NCBI GenBank assembly: GCA_964369605.1
Contig: CAYJFD010000015.1
Span: 1-49,455, forward strand
DNA: 49,455 nt
DNA from: CAYJFD01 sp964369605
GTDB lineage: Bacteria > Bacteroidota > Bacteroidia > Bacteroidales > UBA932
Reading direction: 5' to 3'
In this document: in pieces, positions 40,402 through 47,226 of the stretch
Layout of the letters: every line of letters begins with the position of its first letter
Position numbering within the stretch: the stretch's first letter is position 1
The notes under the pieces: generated by a model
Database searches by the model: none
Told to the model about the DNA's origin: nothing
The model's input: only the letters and a program-made list of their open reading frames with translations
Made by a program: the position numbers and the translations under genes

Positions 40402-41358
40402 ATGATGAAAATTGTATTTCTTGACACCAATACCATAGGTGATGATATATCACTAGATAAACTTAAGGAATTCGGAGAACTAAAACTATATCAAAGTACC
40501 ACGAGCGAGCAAGTAGACGAGAGAATAGCTGGTTATGATGTAGTTATAGTCAATAAGGTACAAATCAGAAAAGCGAATATCGATGCCTCCGCTTCCCTAA
40601 AACTAATCTGCGTCACTGCCACTGGAATAAACAATATAGACTTTGAATATGCCGAGTCAAAAAACATTCCAGTAAGAAATGTAGCAAACTACTCGACTGA
40701 AAGCGTTGCTCAGGTTACATTTATGTTTATGCTCAACCTCGTTGGCAAGGCTAACTATTTCGACACTTATGTAAAATCCGGAGACTACTCTAAAAGCGGA
40801 AACTTCACAAACGTATCCAACCCTTTCTTTGAGTTGAAGGGTAAAAAATTAGGAATTATAGCCATGGGCAATATCGGACTTCGCGTAGCCTCGATAGCTA
40901 AAGCCTTCGGTATGGAAGTTGCCTACTTCTCGACCTCTGGTACTTCCCACTGCAAAGAATACCCATCTTTAAGCCTCGAAGAACTTCTAAGCACTAGTGA
41001 TATCGTTTCTATCCACGCTCCCCTAAATGAAAGAACACTAAATCTTATAAACATAGATAACCTTAAACTAATGAAACGCTCAGGCTTCATCATAAATATC
41101 GGAAGAGGTGGCATCATTAATGAAAGCGATCTTGTAGAAGCCCTAAATTCTGATTACCTAGCTGGAGCGGCTATCGATGTATTTGAAAAAGAACCTATCG
41201 CGGCAAACCACCCATACCTTGAAAAAATTAAAGATCCATCGAAACTTATTCTAGCACCTCACATAGGCTGGACAAGCATAGAAGCCCGCACCCTCCTAAT
41301 AGATAAACTTGTAGAAAATATCGCCAAGGAGGCCCCTCTGCAAAATCCTGTATACTAG
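40402..41358 (+). CDS. D-2-hydroxyacid dehydrogenase
   Basis: The 318-aa product is an NAD(P)-dependent D-2-hydroxyacid dehydrogenase. The nucleotide loop is KLGIIAMGNIGLRVASIA, followed by SDIVSIHAPLNERTLNLIN, INIGRGGIINESDLVEALNS and the catalytic His in APHIGWTS. It could reduce glyoxylate, hydroxypyruvate or a similar 2-oxoacid. Its last ten codons lie inside a 112-bp direct repeat whose second copy is at 42354-42465. ATG occurs twice at the start (40402 and 40405). Confidence 0.9.
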   Translation: MMKIVFLDTNTIGDDISLDKLKEFGELKLYQSTTSEQVDERIAGYDVVIVNKVQIRKANIDASASLKLICVTATGINNIDFEYAESKNIPVRNVANYSTESVAQVTFMFMLNLVGKANYFDTYVKSGDYSKSGNFTNVSNPFFELKGKKLGIIAMGNIGLRVASIAKAFGMEVAYFSTSGTSHCKEYPSLSLEELLSTSDIVSIHAPLNERTLNLINIDNLKLMKRSGFIINIGRGGIINESDLVEALNSDYLAGAAIDVFEKEPIAANHPYLEKIKDPSKLILAPHIGWTSIEARTLLIDKLVENIAKEAPLQNPVY

Positions 41359-41471
41359 TTAATTACAAAAAAACCACCTTTATTTTCGACTAGTCTTTTT
41401 GCAGATTGCTGAAAATCAACGTGATACAGGAGGGCCTAGTCGGGAGTTCCTTCGATTGTATGAGGGTGGTT
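41330..41471. repeat. Direct repeat A, copy 1 (duplicated gene junction with two deletions)
   Basis: The first 112 bp (41330-41441) match 42354-42465 with only a few changes. The next 30 bp match two further pieces of the ubiX 3' region (42494-42504 and 42546-42567), with 28 bp and 41 bp missing between them. So the block is a copy of the dehydrogenase-ubiX convergent junction that later lost two short segments. Deletion ends lie at short repeats (CTAGTC/CTGGTC). Confidence 0.85.
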
Positions 41472-41473
41472 TA

Positions 41474-41632
41474 GACAAATTAATAGGCGCGCAGAAAGCA
41501 CAAGTCTCTCGTATTGAAAATGGTAAAAATTTAACGATCGCTACCATTATCAAAGTTTTCAAAGCTTTAAATTTAGAAGTAAAACTAAAGATAGAGGATG
41601 TTGAAGTTGAAGTTGAATTATCATTGACATAA
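41474..41632 (+). pseudogene. 3' fragment of an XRE/HigA-type helix-turn-helix antitoxin gene
   Basis: The reading frame that opens at 41399 starts in duplicated ubiX-derived sequence. From about 41474 it encodes DKLIGAQKAQVSRIENGKNL then TIATIIKVFKALNLEVKLKI. This is the end of an XRE-type helix-turn-helix as in HigA antitoxins, where LLGTQKSQISRIENGK is typical. The first helices are missing and replaced by unrelated sequence, so DNA binding is unlikely. No HigB-like toxin is seen nearby. Confidence 0.65.
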
Positions 41633-41690
41633 ATCAAAGCCTCTTTTACTCTTCTTTCCAGTTTATGTGGCATGCAGAATCGTGCTCTCA
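41625..41690. repeat. Direct repeat B, copy 1 (66 bp)
   Basis: Starts TGACATAAATCAAAGCCTCT and ends GAATCGTGCTCTCA. It is identical over 66 bp to 42271-42336. It begins in the last codons of the helix-turn-helix fragment. It contains ACATAAA...TTTATGT arms and a GCATGC palindrome. Confidence 0.9.
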
Positions 41691-41943
41691 TAAAAGGGCA
41701 TACCACAGCACACAAACCAAATGGCTCACAAAGAATCTTCAGTTAAACAAGTTTACGAAAGCATTCCAACTACATAAAGAAAATATGGCGCTAGACACAA
41801 ATCTAGTCTTCTACGATAGCTTGGAGTATGGCGATGTAGTAGGTAGAATATGTAGCACTATGTAGTATAGTACGGCTATTCTCTCAGCTGTAAAGATTAA
41901 GAGGAAACAATAAATCCTATAATAAGGAGAAGTCAAATCAATA

Positions 41944-42168
41944 TTATGTTCTTTTTGATTCTACTAGTCTTTTTATGCTTTTGTCGAGTAATAGACTTAT
42001 TGATCCTGCAATTATGTTTGCAATTAATATAATAACTATTCTGTTATCTATATACAATTTAAGAATATAGAACGCTGTGAAGACTAAAATAAGGTACACG
42101 AAAAAATATAATATATACCTCAATACTAATTCTAGTCTCATTTTTGGAGTATTTTCTTCTTTATTCAT
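41944..42168 (-). CDS. 74-aa two-helix membrane protein
   Basis: The product has a charged start (MNKEENTPKMR), two hydrophobic helices (YILYFFVYLILVFTAFYILK and VIILIANIIAGSISLLL) and a basic end. It lies alone in the inserted segment between the two copies of repeat B. It could be a small cargo gene such as an immunity or accessory membrane protein, or a chance ORF in A+T-rich DNA. The two clear helices with charged ends favour a real gene. No family recognised. Confidence 0.5.
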   Translation of the reverse strand: MNKEENTPKMRLELVLRYILYFFVYLILVFTAFYILKLYIDNRIVIILIANIIAGSISLLLDKSIKRLVESKRT

Positions 42169-42270
42169 GTTTCAGATTTATTAGTAAATTACCTACTCTA
42201 TCAGCTTTTCGGCATACGCTTTAATTATTAAGCCAAATATCGTAAAATATTATGTAAATTCCTAGACATC

Positions 42271-42336
42271 TGACATAAATCAAAGCCTCTTTTACTCTTC
42301 TTTCCAGTTTATGTGGCATGCAGAATCGTGCTCTCA
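42271..42336. repeat. Direct repeat B, copy 2 (66 bp)
   Basis: Identical to 41625-41690. It lies 17 bp before repeat A copy 2, so the two repeat families are adjacent here but about 180 bp apart in the first set. Confidence 0.9.
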
Positions 42337-42353
42337 GAGCGAAAAGATTTTTT

Positions 42354-42465
42354 AGGCCCCTCTGCAAAATCCTGTATATTAGTTAATTACAAAAAGACCA
42401 CCTATATTTTCGACTAGTCTTTTTGCAGATTGCTGAAAATCAACGTGATACAGGAGGGCCTAGTC
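42354..42465. repeat. Direct repeat A, copy 2
   Basis: Begins AGGCCCCTCTGCAAAATCCT, a copy of the last codons of the dehydrogenase gene, and ends in GGGCCTAGTC, which includes the ubiX stop codon. The ends are also inverted with respect to each other (TCCTGTAT with ATACAGGA, AGGCCC with GGGCCT), so each copy can fold as a long stem. Confidence 0.85.
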
Positions 42466-43071
42466 TAGCATGTATTTGTAAGATACGGATCTGGTCGGGA
42501 GTTCTAGGCGATCAAGTAGTCGCATTATGAAATTTTCAACTAGGTCTTCGATTGTATGAGGGTGGTTATAGAAGGTTGGGCATGCTGGCATAATCTGCGC
42601 ACTAGCTTGTGAGAGTAGAGTTAGATTCTGCAAATGAATTAGACTTAGGGGTGATTCACGAGGAACTATTATTAAAGTCTTTCTTTCTTTTAGCATTACA
42701 TCTGCTGCACGTGAGATAAGATCGATAGATATTCCTGAGGCTATTCTTCCGACACAACCCATACTTGCTGGAAGAATAATCATAGCATCTGCACAGTTTG
42801 AACCTGAAGCATAAGCTGTATGAAAATCGAAGTTATCAAGTAGTTCAAACCCGCATTCTTTCACAAAGTTCGCAAGAGCTGCAGGCTGTTTATGACTTTC
42901 CTCTTTTTGCCCCTCGCTCAACTCTTCTTCCCATATCCCACAAGCGGTGGAAGACGCTACGACTGCCACTTGCAACTGTGTACCAGCTGCACGCAGAAGG
43001 GCTAGCTCACTCAGGAGTGTTTTAGCATAGATTGAGCCTGAAGCACCTGATATTGCGATTAGCACCTTCAT
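42460..43071 (-). CDS. ubiX: Flavin prenyltransferase UbiX
   Basis: The 203-aa product starts KVLIAISGASGSIYAKTLL and has the family segments IILPASMGCVGRIASGISID and LIIVPRESPLSLIHLQNL. UbiX attaches a dimethylallyl unit to FMN to make the prenylated flavin needed by UbiD-type decarboxylases. No UbiD is in the window. The stop lies inside repeat A copy 2. It overlaps the dtd stop by one base at its start. Confidence 0.93.
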   Translation of the reverse strand: MKVLIAISGASGSIYAKTLLSELALLRAAGTQLQVAVVASSTACGIWEEELSEGQKEESHKQPAALANFVKECGFELLDNFDFHTAYASGSNCADAMIILPASMGCVGRIASGISIDLISRAADVMLKERKTLIIVPRESPLSLIHLQNLTLLSQASAQIMPACPTFYNHPHTIEDLVENFIMRLLDRLELPTRSVSYKYMLD

Positions 43072-43520
43072 TACTTCTGCTTTGAATCTATTTGTATCGT
43101 TACAGGTCCGTTATTTACGAGAGATATCTCCATATCTGCTCCAAAGACTCCAGAAAATACTGGATTTTCAAGGGCTAGTGCAAGCTGTTTCTTAAATTCC
43201 TCAAATAGTGGTTTTGAGATATCTGGATGTGCAGCTTTTATGTATGAGGGTCTATTCCCTTTCTTTGTCGAGGCCATGAGTGTAAACTGACTAACAGCTA
43301 ATATCTGACCATTGACTTCTTTGACAGATAGGTTCATCACTCCTTGATTATCATCAAATATTCTGAGCCCAACGATTTTCTTACATAGATAATCTATATC
43401 CTCTGCCCCATCATCCTCAGCGATTCCTACTAGGATGAGCATTCCTTCATTTATATGACTATAAACTAGACCATCTATCAGGACTGAGGCCTGACGCACT
43501 CTTTGTATTACAACTTTCAT
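43071..43520 (-). CDS. dtd: D-aminoacyl-tRNA deacylase
   Basis: The 149-aa product has the Dtd signatures VIQRVRQASVLIDG, SQFTLMASTKKGNRPSY and the Gly-Pro motif NNGPVTIQID. It removes D-amino acids (and glycine from tRNA-Ala) that were wrongly attached to tRNA. It overlaps ubiX by one base. Confidence 0.95.
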   Translation of the reverse strand: MKVVIQRVRQASVLIDGLVYSHINEGMLILVGIAEDDGAEDIDYLCKKIVGLRIFDDNQGVMNLSVKEVNGQILAVSQFTLMASTKKGNRPSYIKAAHPDISKPLFEEFKKQLALALENPVFSGVFGADMEISLVNNGPVTIQIDSKQK

Positions 43521-43536
43521 TCTATGTATTTATTAT

Positions 43537-43950
43537 TTAGACCAATCTTAGCACTTCACTATCATCGGTAAGCTTAAGATCCTTCCACGAAATTCGGGTA
43601 AGTAAAAGAACTCCAGGACTTTTTCCGACTTCAAAACTACCTTTTATTTCATTAACTCCTTGTATCTGAGCACCCTCCAGGGTAACTCGCCTTAAGACAT
43701 CCTCTAGCCTTCCTTCTGTCACTTTAATTTTTTCTAAAAAGGTATTTAGTCGTTTTTGATCCTCTTGTGAATCTATAATTTCGTCTCCACTCTTGAAGAA
43801 TACATCTTGAGTGAAGCCCTCTGCTCCTGCTACAAAGTCTGGGCAAAGGATGCCATTATAGAACTCTGTACTCTGAATTTCCCTACCTTCTAACTTTTCT
43901 ACCGCTAGAATCTTTGACTTCTCGTCCAAACTTATGTATGATGTTTTCAT
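43537..43950 (-). CDS. Barrel-less amidohydrolase-like protein (internal deletion of a metallo-hydrolase)
   Basis: The product (137 aa from ATG 43950) matches both ends of Bacteroidota amidohydrolases of the aminofutalosine/chlorohydrolase type, but not the middle. The start gives ISLDEKSKILAVEKLEGREI and EFYNGILCPDFV, where full enzymes continue into the metal-binding HxHLEL. The end gives LEDVLRRVTLEGAQIQGV, then GSFEVGKSPGVLLL as in full enzymes (about 380 aa). The roughly 250-residue catalytic barrel is absent, with a short linker instead (about residues 45-70). The frame is open, and the gene keeps the syntenic place after the DUF4296 lipoprotein gene, which it overlaps by 68 bases. It may be a conserved mini-protein of the beta-sandwich domain alone, or a degraded gene. 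Enzyme activity is very unlikely. Confidence 0.65.
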   Translation of the reverse strand: MKTSYISLDEKSKILAVEKLEGREIQSTEFYNGILCPDFVAGAEGFTQDVFFKSGDEIIDSQEDQKRLNTFLEKIKVTEGRLEDVLRRVTLEGAQIQGVNEIKGSFEVGKSPGVLLLTRISWKDLKLTDDSEVLRLV

Positions 43951-45160
43951 CTGTTCGCCAGCCATTGTAATTAGCAGATTGGCTGCCAATGTTCGTTTTG
44001 GAGTCTGCATCACTTCTTTCTTGATTTATTTGTGGTCTTACACTTGTGTACTCGTTAGGTCTAAGAGATGTATGTTCTCTAGCTGGTTTCTTTTTAGTTT
44101 CATTGATCTGCGTTTTAATTGTCAAACCTTTGACGCTATAGTCTGGAATCTTCTCTACCTCAGAAAGATTACCAAAGATAAAAAAGAGATTTGAAGGGTA
44201 TAGCTCTTTGAGCAATATCAAATCTAAACTGTCTTGAGTCTTTTTAATTTGCGCTAGGCTATCAATAAATTCTAGTTCTCTCTCTATACTTGTCTCTAGT
44301 AGATTATACCTTAAAACCTCTAACTGTTCTTTTTTTGCAAGTTTTAAACTATCCACTAGGATTTTATCCTTAAGTAATTTGTAATGTCCTGGCTCTAGCA
44401 CGAAAGTAGCAGTGCTATCATTTACTAGTGTGGTATCTTTCAGCACAAGAGAATCTTTCTGTACAAGAGAATCACTCAGTTTAAGTGAGTCGCTCAATTT
44501 AAGAGAGTCGCTGAAAATAAGGGAATCTTTCAGCACCCAATACGGTCTTTTTCTTAATTCTTCTAGATGTGCTAATCTTTCTTCCTCTATACTCTCTAGT
44601 TTCTCATTATATTCTTTTGTTGTGCCCTCAAAATCAAATTCTCTTACTGCTTTTTTCATCTTCTCTTCTTGCTCTTGCACTACCTTCTCGTAAAAATCTT
44701 CGTTAAAAGCATTATACAGAACAAAATATTTTGCTCTCTTATAATGATTATTCTTATAAATAGGATTTCCATATTCTGGAATAGAATCCATAACATTTCT
44801 AATAAAAACTGACAATTCTTCGTTATAGGTCCTTATTTCCTGTAAAACCTCGAGTCTATCCTCAAATCTTATCTTAACTTTTTTAAGTATCTCGACATAT
44901 TCATCTGGAATATCAATATAATGATTTACTGTATTTTTAAATATCTCAGTATTATAGCCATACTTATTAAAAATAGGTTCATATACTAGGGTTGAATCCT
45001 CTAATTTCTTCCCCTTTATATTTTTATCAACATAGGCATCTAAGAGATACATTTCATAATAGATGTCTTCTAAATCTTTTTCAGATATTAGCGTCCTTTG
45101 CTCGCAAGAGAGCAATGCTATAAGAGAAAAAGCAAGTATATATATAGCTTTATATTTCAT
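43883..45160 (-). CDS. DUF4296 lipoprotein with Ser-Asp-Ser-Leu repeat and coiled coil
   Basis: The product (425 aa from ATG 45160) has a lipoprotein signal peptide (LIALLSC, Cys19). The DUF4296 domain is at about 20-120 (DLEDIYYEMYLLDAYVD, VYEPIFNKYGYNTEIFK). A charged coiled-coil region contains a run of LSDSLKLSDSLKLSDSLVQK-type heptads (near 44440-44530). The C-terminus is basic and low in complexity. The frame opens 21 bases upstream, but the ATG at 45160 gives the proper signal peptide. DUF4296 proteins are small Bacteroidota lipoproteins of unknown role; this one is much longer than the usual 130-170 aa because of the repeat and coiled-coil extension. Confidence 0.85.
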   Translation of the reverse strand: MKYKAIYILAFSLIALLSCEQRTLISEKDLEDIYYEMYLLDAYVDKNIKGKKLEDSTLVYEPIFNKYGYNTEIFKNTVNHYIDIPDEYVEILKKVKIRFEDRLEVLQEIRTYNEELSVFIRNVMDSIPEYGNPIYKNNHYKRAKYFVLYNAFNEDFYEKVVQEQEEKMKKAVREFDFEGTTKEYNEKLESIEEERLAHLEELRKRPYWVLKDSLIFSDSLKLSDSLKLSDSLVQKDSLVLKDTTLVNDSTATFVLEPGHYKLLKDKILVDSLKLAKKEQLEVLRYNLLETSIERELEFIDSLAQIKKTQDSLDLILLKELYPSNLFFIFGNLSEVEKIPDYSVKGLTIKTQINETKKKPAREHTSLRPNEYTSVRPQINQERSDADSKTNIGSQSANYNGWRTDENIIHKFGREVKDSSGRKVRR

Positions 45161-45225
45161 TGTTTCGATTTTGACCCACAAAGTTAATTTTTATTATTAT
45201 TTTTGCCAACGTAAAGTAGTATAAA

Positions 45226-46515
45226 ATGAAATCAAAAGTAAATACCCTCGTACTAGGCTCAGGTGGAAGAGAACACGCAATAGCCTGGAAAATAGCGCAA
45301 AGCGCCAATTTGAATCAGCTTTTCTGTCTTCCTGGGAATCCTGGAACTCTTTCTTTTGCTAAAAATATTGAAGGCTCTGTAAATGATTTTGATAAAATTA
45401 AGGCCTCAGTTCTTGAAAATAGCATAGATTTAGTAGTCGTTGGACCTGAAGATCCACTAGTAAATGGAATTCAAGATTTTTTTCAACACGACCCTGAATT
45501 ATCAAATGTAAAGGTTATCGGACCTAACAAGTTAGCCGCGACTATGGAAGGCAGCAAAGATTTTGCAAAAGCCTTTATGACTCGTCATAATATCCCGACG
45601 GCTGCATACGCTAGCTTCACAGAAGAGAGCTACGAGGAGGCTTGTAAATTCCTTGAAGGCTTAAAAGCACCTTACGTACTTAAGGCTGATGGACTAGCTG
45701 CTGGCAAGGGTGTTCTTATTATAGATGACCTAGAAGAGGCAAAGGCTTCACTTAAGGAAATGTTCTCTGGAAAATTTGGAGCAGCTGGTAATACTGTTGT
45801 AATAGAGGAATTTTTATCTGGCATCGAGATTTCTGTTTTTGTTCTAACTGATTCAAAGAATTATATGATATTGCCGCAGGCTAAAGATTATAAGAGGATT
45901 GGAGATGGAGATACAGGCTTAAACACTGGAGGCATGGGAGCTGTTTCTCCTGTTCCTTTTGCTGACGAGGCTTTTATGAAGAAGGTTGAAGATCGCATTA
46001 TCAAGCCGACTATTGACGGCTTTGCTAAAGATAATTTTGACTATGTAGGCTTTGTGTTTATCGGGCTTATGAACTGTGATTCAGAACCTAAGGTGATAGA
46101 ATATAATGTGCGTATGGGTGACCCTGAAACAGAGGCTGTTATGGCACGTATAGATAGTGATTTATTATCACATTTATGGGCGGCTGGGGAGCGTAATTTA
46201 GCATCCGAACAGTTAAAAATCTCAGATAAAACAGCCTTAACGCTAATAGCAGTATCAGGTGGATATCCTGAAGACTATGCAAAGGGTTATGAAATCACAG
46301 GATTAGACCAGCTAGAGAACATCATCAGCTTCCATTCGGGAACAGCTATCAAAGATGGAGTTCTTGTAAGTAATGGAGGAAGGGTACTTGCCCTAACAAC
46401 TCTCGCTGAGAATATTCAAGATGCAAGAAAGCACATGTATTGCGAAATAGAAAAAGTAAAATTTAAAGATATGTACCACCGCCAAGATATTGGCAATGAT
46501 TTGATCAAGAAGTAA
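45226..46515 (+). CDS. purD: Phosphoribosylamine-glycine ligase PurD
   Basis: The 429-aa product is an ATP-grasp ligase. It has TLVLGSGGREHAIAWKIAQS, LKADGLAAGKGVLI, DYKRIGDGDTGLNTGGMGAV and EYNVRMGDPETEAVMARI, all standard for GARS. It joins glycine to phosphoribosylamine in purine synthesis. The upstream sequence has a TATTTTTG -7-like box at about 45196-45203. It overlaps the next gene by one base (TAATG). Confidence 0.96.
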   Translation: MKSKVNTLVLGSGGREHAIAWKIAQSANLNQLFCLPGNPGTLSFAKNIEGSVNDFDKIKASVLENSIDLVVVGPEDPLVNGIQDFFQHDPELSNVKVIGPNKLAATMEGSKDFAKAFMTRHNIPTAAYASFTEESYEEACKFLEGLKAPYVLKADGLAAGKGVLIIDDLEEAKASLKEMFSGKFGAAGNTVVIEEFLSGIEISVFVLTDSKNYMILPQAKDYKRIGDGDTGLNTGGMGAVSPVPFADEAFMKKVEDRIIKPTIDGFAKDNFDYVGFVFIGLMNCDSEPKVIEYNVRMGDPETEAVMARIDSDLLSHLWAAGERNLASEQLKISDKTALTLIAVSGGYPEDYAKGYEITGLDQLENIISFHSGTAIKDGVLVSNGGRVLALTTLAENIQDARKHMYCEIEKVKFKDMYHRQDIGNDLIKK

Positions 46516-47216
46516 TGATAAAAATCCTTTCCCAAATGTTTAAAAAGTTCATTGTAGTATTCCTTATTTCCCTAATATTTATTCCTAAAGCAAAGGCCTC
46601 AGAGACTGATTTCTCTGTGTGGGGTCTTGTTTTCGCAAAGATAAGTTTAGTGCCTCAAAAGCTAAATCTGAATATCGTAGAAGAGTTTAGATATTATAAT
46701 GACGTCACCACCTTTGACCTACACCATACATCACTAGGTCTAAATTCGAATGTTCATCGTAACCTTAACATTGGAATGAACTATCATATATTTCAGCTAC
46801 GTCGTTCCTCTGGCGAATATTATATGATGCACGGCCCTGAGCTACAAGTATTAGGTCACCACAGCTTTAATGGCTTCACTATCTCTCTTTTAGAGCGTCT
46901 TGGCTATTATTATGCTCAAATAGAAGGAAACCCTACTGCAAGTCTTGAACATTTCGAATTAAGGAATTTGTTAACTTTAAAGTATAAAATAGGTAATACC
47001 CGTTTTACACCCTTTGTAGCGGTAGAGCCTTTTGTTAAACTAAATGGAGATGACTTCGGCAAATGGACTGAGGTAAGATATTTAGCTGGCACTGAAATTA
47101 AGTTAAATGCGCATAATGTCATATCTATTAGGGCTGCCCTAGTTAATAAGAATGCCTTTAAAGATATATACATTAACCGCTTTGTACTAGGGATAGACTA
47201 CATTGTTAGCTTCTAA
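46515..47216 (+). CDS. DUF2490 outer-membrane protein
   Basis: The 233-aa product has a signal peptide (KKFIVVFLISLIFIPKAKAS) and a beta-rich body of amphipathic strands (LNIVEEFRYYNDVTTFDLHH, LLTLKYKIGNTRFTPFVAVE), ending LGIDYIVSF with the terminal Phe of outer-membrane barrels. DUF2490 members are predicted small beta-barrels of unknown function. A second ATG at 46536 is possible and would leave the signal peptide intact. Confidence 0.82.
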   Translation: MIKILSQMFKKFIVVFLISLIFIPKAKASETDFSVWGLVFAKISLVPQKLNLNIVEEFRYYNDVTTFDLHHTSLGLNSNVHRNLNIGMNYHIFQLRRSSGEYYMMHGPELQVLGHHSFNGFTISLLERLGYYYAQIEGNPTASLEHFELRNLLTLKYKIGNTRFTPFVAVEPFVKLNGDDFGKWTEVRYLAGTEIKLNAHNVISIRAALVNKNAFKDIYINRFVLGIDYIVSF

Positions 47217-47226
47217 ATAATACATT

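Larger units (their letters stand above)
41359..42459. other. 1.1-kb rearranged segment between dehydrogenase and ubiX
   Basis: The segment holds repeat A copy 1, a helix-turn-helix gene fragment, repeat B copies 1 and 2, a small minus-strand membrane ORF and repeat A copy 2. The part between 41691 and 41940 has only weak ORFs (for example 41665-41865, which begins in repeat B) and shows nothing I recognise. It looks like an inserted and partly decayed accessory piece flanked by duplicated host sequence. Confidence 0.7.

Noticed and set aside
41665..41865. 66-codon plus-strand ORF in the rearranged segment
   Set aside because: Its first codons are repeat B sequence and the rest has no recognisable features; probably chance.
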